Assembly (NCBI GenBank): GCA_002490775.1
Contig: DKUR01000067.1
Span: 1-17,468 of the forward strand
Length of the DNA: 17,468 nt
Source of the DNA: Lachnospiraceae bacterium UBA7199
Lineage (GTDB): Bacteria; Bacillota; Clostridia; Lachnospirales; Lachnospiraceae
Direction of reading: 5' to 3'
The notes beneath the pieces were generated by a model. It was not told where the DNA came from and made no database searches. It saw nothing but the letters and a program-made list of their open reading frames with translations. Shown one piece after another: positions 13,462-17,468 of this stretch. Position numbers and translations under genes: made by a program. Position 1 is the stretch's first letter, and the number at the start of each line of letters is the position of its first letter.

Positions 13462-13490
13462 TTGCAGGTAAAGTATTGTCATGTTACAAT
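13462..13490 (+). promoter_or_regulatory. Candidate promoter of the HerA-like ATPase gene
   Basis: TTGCAG (13462-13467) and TACAAT (13485-13490) are separated by 17 bp, just after the lacI-type stop codon. This suggests the ATPase is transcribed separately from the sugar operon. Confidence 0.55.
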
Positions 13491-13551
13491 GTTCGGTGTA
13501 ATCTGTTATAAGCAGCAGTAAAAACAGCAGATTGCTTTGTGGGGATGAAGG

Positions 13552-13574
13552 GCCTGCATGGAATGCGGGCTTTT
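13552..13574 (+). terminator. Hairpin with T-tract before the HerA-like gene
   Basis: GCCTGCAT (13552-13559) pairs with ATGCGGGC (13563-13570, one G-U) and is followed by TTTT. It could terminate the sugar-operon transcript. As it lies downstream of the candidate promoter at 13462, it might also attenuate the ATPase transcript. Confidence 0.5.
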
Positions 13575-13598
13575 AAAACAGGAAGAGGAGGATATTTT

Positions 13599-15275
13599 AT
13601 GTATCAGGACCATAAAATCTGGATTGGAAAATCGGAAGAGGAAAATGTTTATATTTATCCGAAAATGGCAAATCGCCACGGGATGATTGCAGGTGCGACA
13701 GGAAGTGGAAAAACGGTTACACTAAAAGTCTTGGCGGAATCTTTCAGTGATTGCGGCGTACCTGTTTTTCTGGCGGATGTGAAAGGCGACTTGGCAGGGA
13801 TGTGCAGGCCTGGCGGAAACAGTGAGAGCGTTGGGAAACGAATGGAAGAAATGAATCTTGCCAAAGAGGGATTTGGATTCCAAAGTTACCCTGTGACTTA
13901 TTGGGATGTGTATGGGGAGAAGGGACTGCAGCTTCGGACAACAATTTCCGAAATGGGGCCGCTTCTTCTTGGCAGGATTATGGATTTGAATGAAACCCAG
14001 TCGGATATTTTGACGATTATTTTTAAAATAGCGGATGATGAGGGGCTTTTGCTTCTGGATACAAAGGATTTGCGTTCCATGATACAGTATGTGAGTGAGA
14101 ATGCAAAGGAATACAGCGCAGAGTATGGGAATCTTCCCAGGCAGAGTCTTGGAGCAATCATGCGTGCTCTGGTGGCACTGGATGCCCAGGGGGGAGATGT
14201 CTTTTTTGGAGAGCCGGCTCTTAATATAACTGACTGGATGTGCACCAACTGTGATGGAAAAGGGGTAATTCAGATTCTGGATTGTCAGAAGCTGGTTAAT
14301 AATCCGGCGATGTATTCCACTTTTATGCTCTGGATGATGTCGGAGCTTTTTGAATCCCTGCCTGAAGCGGGAGATCGGGAAAAGCCTAAGATGGTGTTTT
14401 TCTTTGACGAGGCGCATCTTTTGTTTGATTCTGCATCCAAAGAGTTATTGATTAAAATTGAACAGGTGGTGAAGCTGATTCGTTCCAAAGGGGTGGGAAT
14501 TTATTTTGTTACCCAGAATCCAAAGGATATTCCTGATGGTGTATTAGGACAGCTTGCTAATAAAATTCAACATGCCCTTCACGCTTATACGCCGGCAGAG
14601 CAGAAAGGGTGTAGGGCGGCGGCCCAGTCTTTCAGAGTCAATCCGGCTTTTGATACTTATGAGGAGCTCACCAGACTTGGCATTGGCGAGGCGCTTATCT
14701 CCGTGCTGGATGAGGAAGGGGTTCCGACGATTGTAAAGAAATGTGGAATACTGCCGCCTCAAAGTTATATGGGAGCGCTGGAAGATGAAATCAGGGACAG
14801 AGAGATAAAAGGACATCTTCTTTACAGTAAATATGCACAGATGCTGGATAGGGAATCGGCTTATGAGATATTGGAAAAAAAGGTAATGAAGCAGGAAGAG
14901 GACAGACAAAGGGCAAAGCAGGAGGCAGAGGAAGAAAAGCAGCGTCAGAAAGAAATGGAAAACGCCAGAAAACAGGAGCAGCGAGAGCAGGAGGCTGAAA
15001 GGAAACGTCAGGAGAAGGAAGCAGAAGCTGCAAGAAAGAAGCAGGAAAAAGAAGAGGAAGCAGCAAGGAAAGCACAGGAAAAGAAAGAAAATGAAAAGGA
15101 CCGGGTGGTAAAAAAAGTTGTTAAGCAGGCAGCAGGCAGCGCGGCAGGCACCATAGGCAGAGAGTTTGGCAACAGCATAGGAAAATCGCTGGGAGGAAGT
15201 TTCGGCAAAAGGGTTGGAGGCAATGTGGGCGCTTCTCTGGGGAGAGGGATTCTCAGTACGTTGTTTAAAAGCTAG
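13599..15275 (+). CDS. HerA-like ATPase of the DUF853 (YjgR) family
   Basis: A 558-residue P-loop ATPase of the HerA/FtsK-like class. Walker A is GATGSGKT (32-39), preceded by RHGMIA; the VKGDLAGM motif (61-68) is characteristic of DUF853 proteins; Walker B is VFFFDEAHLLF (266-276, D270, E271); a sensor-like FVTQNP lies at 303-308. Residues about 424-500 are a highly charged Glu/Lys/Arg/Gln coiled coil. The tail 513-550 is a glycine-zipper-like GxxxG series ending ILSTLFKS. Family members are widespread but their role is poorly defined; DNA translocation is inferred from HerA. A GTG start at 13539 is possible, but ATG 13599 with GAGGAGG (13585-13591) is much better. It appears unrelated in function to the sugar genes on both sides. 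Confidence 0.92.
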   Translation: MYQDHKIWIGKSEEENVYIYPKMANRHGMIAGATGSGKTVTLKVLAESFSDCGVPVFLADVKGDLAGMCRPGGNSESVGKRMEEMNLAKEGFGFQSYPVTYWDVYGEKGLQLRTTISEMGPLLLGRIMDLNETQSDILTIIFKIADDEGLLLLDTKDLRSMIQYVSENAKEYSAEYGNLPRQSLGAIMRALVALDAQGGDVFFGEPALNITDWMCTNCDGKGVIQILDCQKLVNNPAMYSTFMLWMMSELFESLPEAGDREKPKMVFFFDEAHLLFDSASKELLIKIEQVVKLIRSKGVGIYFVTQNPKDIPDGVLGQLANKIQHALHAYTPAEQKGCRAAAQSFRVNPAFDTYEELTRLGIGEALISVLDEEGVPTIVKKCGILPPQSYMGALEDEIRDREIKGHLLYSKYAQMLDRESAYEILEKKVMKQEEDRQRAKQEAEEEKQRQKEMENARKQEQREQEAERKRQEKEAEAARKKQEKEEEAARKAQEKKENEKDRVVKKVVKQAAGSAAGTIGREFGNSIGKSLGGSFGKRVGGNVGASLGRGILSTLFKS

Positions 15276-15327
15276 CTTTTGTATTAGAGCAGGCAGGAGA
15301 AAATAAAATATAACAATATATGACAGG

Positions 15328-15361
15328 GGCGGCATTCTTTGAGAGGATGCTGCCTTTGTTT
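15328..15361 (+). terminator. Rho-independent terminator after the HerA-like gene
   Basis: GGCGGCAT (15328-15335) pairs with ATGCTGCC (15347-15354, one G-U) and is followed by TTTGTTT. It separates the ATPase gene from the second sugar transporter. Confidence 0.78.
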
Positions 15362-15383
15362 GTGTGCCTTTGTAAATCCTTTC

Positions 15384-15420
15384 GTTAAACGTTTCATGGA
15401 ATAATCAATCTCAGATTATT
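15384..15420. promoter_or_regulatory. Operator-like palindromes upstream of the second transporter
   Basis: AAACGTTT (15387-15394) shares the core of the LacI-type operator of the first operon, but the flanks diverge. A second inverted repeat, AATAATC (15400-15406) and GATTATT (15414-15420), follows. Cross-regulation by the LacI-type protein is possible but weakly supported. Confidence 0.35.
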
Positions 15421-15497
15421 GAATCAGAAAAATGCATATGCTACTATCTGTGTAAACAACGAATACAGGTTTTAACTGTTATCTGTTGTTAATAAAA

Positions 15498-15538
15498 ATG
15501 CATAAAAACATGCATTATAATGCAAGGGCTGTCGACAG
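15498..15538 (+). promoter_or_regulatory. TGCAT palindromes over the -10 of the second transporter promoter
   Basis: TGCATTATAATGCA (15511-15524) is a perfect 14-bp palindrome whose centre is the -10 hexamer TATAAT (15516-15521). Further ATGCAT copies lie at 15432 and 15498, and CTGTCGACAG (15529-15538) is another perfect palindrome near the presumed start site. No good -35 is present, which suggests an activator or tight repressor control. The regulator is not identified. Confidence 0.5.
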
Positions 15539-15597
15539 GCATTTGCCAACCAGTGAATTTAGAAAGAGACCGCTTTGGCGGCAGAAATGAGGTAATA

Positions 15598-16683
15598 ATG
15601 AAAAAGAGGGTTACAAGAATTTTTTCCATGTCATTGATGTTTATTTTACTTTTGTCCATATTTACAGGCTGTGGACAAAAGGGTGGGGATGCGTCTGATG
15701 AAGCGCCTTCCCAGACAGAGGCGGAAGCAAAACCGGGTGTAGAAGATACCGGCAGTGAAGAGGGCAGAACCTATAAAATCGGTGTAGTAGCCGGAGAGTC
15801 TTCTTCTCCCTGGTATATCAGATCGGCAGAAGGGGCAGAAGCCTTTATGAAGGAGCGTGGAATTGAAGTATTCCAGAAAGCGCCTACTTCTGTTGATGCG
15901 GCAGAACAGGTGCAGGTGGTAGAGGATGTAATTGCACAGGGAATTGATGCATTGTGTATTATACCAATTGCTCCAGAAGCGTTAGAGCCGGTACTACAGA
16001 AAGCAAGAGAAAACGGTATTATTGTGATTGCTCACGAGGGTTCCACACTTGAAAATATTGATTATGATGTGGAGGCATTTACGCCGGAAGGATATGGAGC
16101 TTTTATGATGGATCTTCTGGCAGAGCAGATGAATTATCAAGGAAAATATGTATGTATGGTATCTTTTTTGACTACATCTTCCCATAATGAATGGATTGAT
16201 GCGGCGATAGCACACCAGAAAGAAGCTTATCCTGATATGGAGCTGGTAGAAGAGGAAAGAGTGGAATCACAGGACAGCCAGGAAGGGGCTTATGAAAGAG
16301 CAAAGGAATTATTGAAAAAATATCCTGATTTAAAAGGCATTTTAGGATCAAGTTCATTTGATGCGCCGGGATCGGCAAAGGCAATTGAGGAGCTGGGACT
16401 TGTAGGGCAGGTATTTACCACAGGAACTTCTACAACTTCTTCCGCTCAAAAATATATGGAAAGCGAGACCATGAAAAATTTCACTTTATGGGATCCGGCA
16501 GATTCGGTGTATGCAATGTGTGATCTTGCTGTCAAGATTTTGGAGGGAGAAGAGATTAAAAGCGGGGTAGACTTAGGGATCGAAGGCTACAACGAAATGA
16601 CAATGGATGAGACAGGAAAGATTCTTATGGGCTCCGGCTGGGTATGTGTAACAAAAGATACAATGGCAGATTATGATTTCTGA
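15598..16683 (+). CDS. Sugar or AI-2-type ABC transporter substrate-binding lipoprotein (LsrB/RhaS-like)
   Basis: A 361-residue type I periplasmic-binding protein. It has a lipoprotein signal peptide (MKKRVTRIFSMSLMFILLLS) with lipobox FTGC and C25 as lipidation site, then an acidic linker. The mature domain begins YKIGVVAGESSSPWYIRSAE, with QVQVVEDVIAQGIDALCIIP, VIAHEG, and FTLWDPADSVYAM near the end. This is the pattern of LsrB/RhaS-like binding proteins (autoinducer-2 or simple sugars such as rhamnose). The frame opens at 15520, but ATG 15598 with GAGGT upstream gives a proper signal peptide. Its ATPase follows within 40 nt; the permease should lie beyond the window. The ligand cannot be decided here. 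Confidence 0.9.
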   Translation: MKKRVTRIFSMSLMFILLLSIFTGCGQKGGDASDEAPSQTEAEAKPGVEDTGSEEGRTYKIGVVAGESSSPWYIRSAEGAEAFMKERGIEVFQKAPTSVDAAEQVQVVEDVIAQGIDALCIIPIAPEALEPVLQKARENGIIVIAHEGSTLENIDYDVEAFTPEGYGAFMMDLLAEQMNYQGKYVCMVSFLTTSSHNEWIDAAIAHQKEAYPDMELVEEERVESQDSQEGAYERAKELLKKYPDLKGILGSSSFDAPGSAKAIEELGLVGQVFTTGTSTTSSAQKYMESETMKNFTLWDPADSVYAMCDLAVKILEGEEIKSGVDLGIEGYNEMTMDETGKILMGSGWVCVTKDTMADYDF

Positions 16684-16722
16684 TGCTGCGAAAGAAAGCG
16701 GCAGGTTAGGAGATGGAAACAG

Positions 16723-17468
16723 GTGGATAATACAATACTTTCCTTAAAAGGAATCAGCAAGAGTTTTGGTGGCGTTCATGCTCTGGATCAAGTTGATCTT
16801 GAGGTAAAAAAAGGACAGATACATTGCCTCATGGGTGAAAATGGAAGCGGAAAATCTACATTAATAAAAATTATCTCAGGCGTCTATAAACCGGATCAAG
16901 GTGAAATTTTGCTAAATGGCAGGAAATATGAAAGCCTAACGCCAGCAGAATCTGTAAAGCAGGGCGTTTCCATTATTTATCAGGATTTTTCCGTATTTCC
17001 AAATCTCACAGTGGCAGAAAATATCTTTTTTGGGTATGTCATTGCGGAAAACCAGAAACTGACTCATAATCAGGAAAACATCAGGAAAGCACAGGCAATT
17101 GCAAAAGAAATTGGTTTGGAAGCCGATATGGGTGAGATACTGGAAAACTTAAGTGTTGCGCAAAAACAAATGGTAGCGATCTGTCGGGCACTTTTAAATA
17201 ATGCGAAATTGATTATTTTTGATGAGCCTACTACGGCGCTGACGCAGAAAGAAGTGAAAAGGCTGTTTTCTTTGATACGGGATATGCAGAAAAAAGGAGT
17301 TTCCACGTTATTTGTAAGCCACAAGCTGGAAGAGGTCTTTGAGATTGCAGAAGAATTTACAATTATCCGCAATGGAAAAAAGGTGATTACAACATTTGCT
17401 GCGTCAATTACAAGAGAAAAATTTATCTATTATATGACAGGGCGGAAGTTAAGCGAAGATCAATTTGT
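16723..17468 (+). CDS. RbsA/LsrA-type sugar ABC transporter ATPase, 5' part (runs off window)
   Basis: The frame is open from GTG 16723 to the window end and encodes 248 residues of a first ABC domain. It has Walker A GENGSGKS (38-45), the Q-loop region IIYQDFSVFPNLTVAENIFFG, signature LSVAQKQMVAI and Walker B LIIFDEPTTAL, then FVSHKLEEVFEIAEE. The family is a two-domain ATPase of about 500 residues, so roughly half is present. GTG is chosen because AGGAGA (16708-16713) precedes it and the upstream ATG (16713) is out of frame and stops at 16728-16730. It follows its binding protein in the SBP-ATPase order, unlike the ATPase-permease-SBP order of the first operon. Confidence 0.9.
   Translation, partial: MDNTILSLKGISKSFGGVHALDQVDLEVKKGQIHCLMGENGSGKSTLIKIISGVYKPDQGEILLNGRKYESLTPAESVKQGVSIIYQDFSVFPNLTVAENIFFGYVIAENQKLTHNQENIRKAQAIAKEIGLEADMGEILENLSVAQKQMVAICRALLNNAKLIIFDEPTTALTQKEVKRLFSLIRDMQKKGVSTLFVSHKLEEVFEIAEEFTIIRNGKKVITTFAASITREKFIYYMTGRKLSEDQF

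Noticed and set aside
13722..15335. Long minus-strand frames (231 and 263 aa) under the HerA-like gene
   Set aside because: They are antisense shadows of a strongly supported ATPase; the Phe/Leu/Ser-rich runs are the complement of the Glu/Lys coiled coil.

Overview
The window looks like a Firmicutes chromosome, most likely a gut clostridium of the Lachnospiraceae type. This rests on A-rich Shine-Dalgarno leaders, LacI-controlled RbsABC-type sugar import, a class 4_1 holin and type I-C-like CRISPR repeats. The genus cannot be fixed from sequence alone. Nearly every real gene is on the + strand.

Region 1 (1 to about 6314) is the right part of a prophage. It opens with the last codons of an Avd-type accessory protein, a template repeat whose adenines are confined to AAY/TAC codons, and a DGR-type reverse transcriptase. 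Together these are the core of a diversity-generating retroelement; the variable target gene should lie left of the window. A small coiled-coil gene broken by one in-frame TAA follows, then the lysis cassette: a holin and a two-domain endolysin (amidase plus lysozyme-like). After a terminator comes a module with a near-consensus promoter carrying a palindromic operator, two tiny membrane proteins, a Cro/C1-type regulator and a membrane-anchored HIRAN plus zinc-finger protein. The last prophage gene is an IS30-family DDE transposase that lacks obvious flanking inverted repeats and may be the phage's own integration enzyme.

Region 2 (6315-7300) is the host junction. The element abuts the last 12 nt of a CRISPR repeat, followed by a 35-nt spacer, one full 33-nt repeat, a 33-nt spacer and a degenerate terminal repeat. 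The prophage appears to have inserted into a type I-C-like array and cut off its trailer end. AT-rich DNA with a multiply frameshifted pseudogene and a hairpin terminator follows.

Region 3 (7301-13454) is a sugar-utilisation operon: RbsA-like ATPase, RbsC-like permease, lipoprotein binding protein, cytoplasmic GH30 glycosidase and LacI regulator. A perfect 16-bp CG-centred palindrome just upstream of the first gene, with a 14/16 copy exactly 150 bp further up, is the likely LacI operator pair. The logic is import of a glycoside, intracellular hydrolysis by GH30, and local repression by the LacI protein.

Region 4 (13455-17468) holds a HerA-like ATPase of the DUF853 family with its own promoter, then a second sugar-type ABC system (LsrB/RhaS-like lipoprotein and the start of an RbsA-like ATPase running off the window). 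Its promoter region is rich in TGCAT palindromes.
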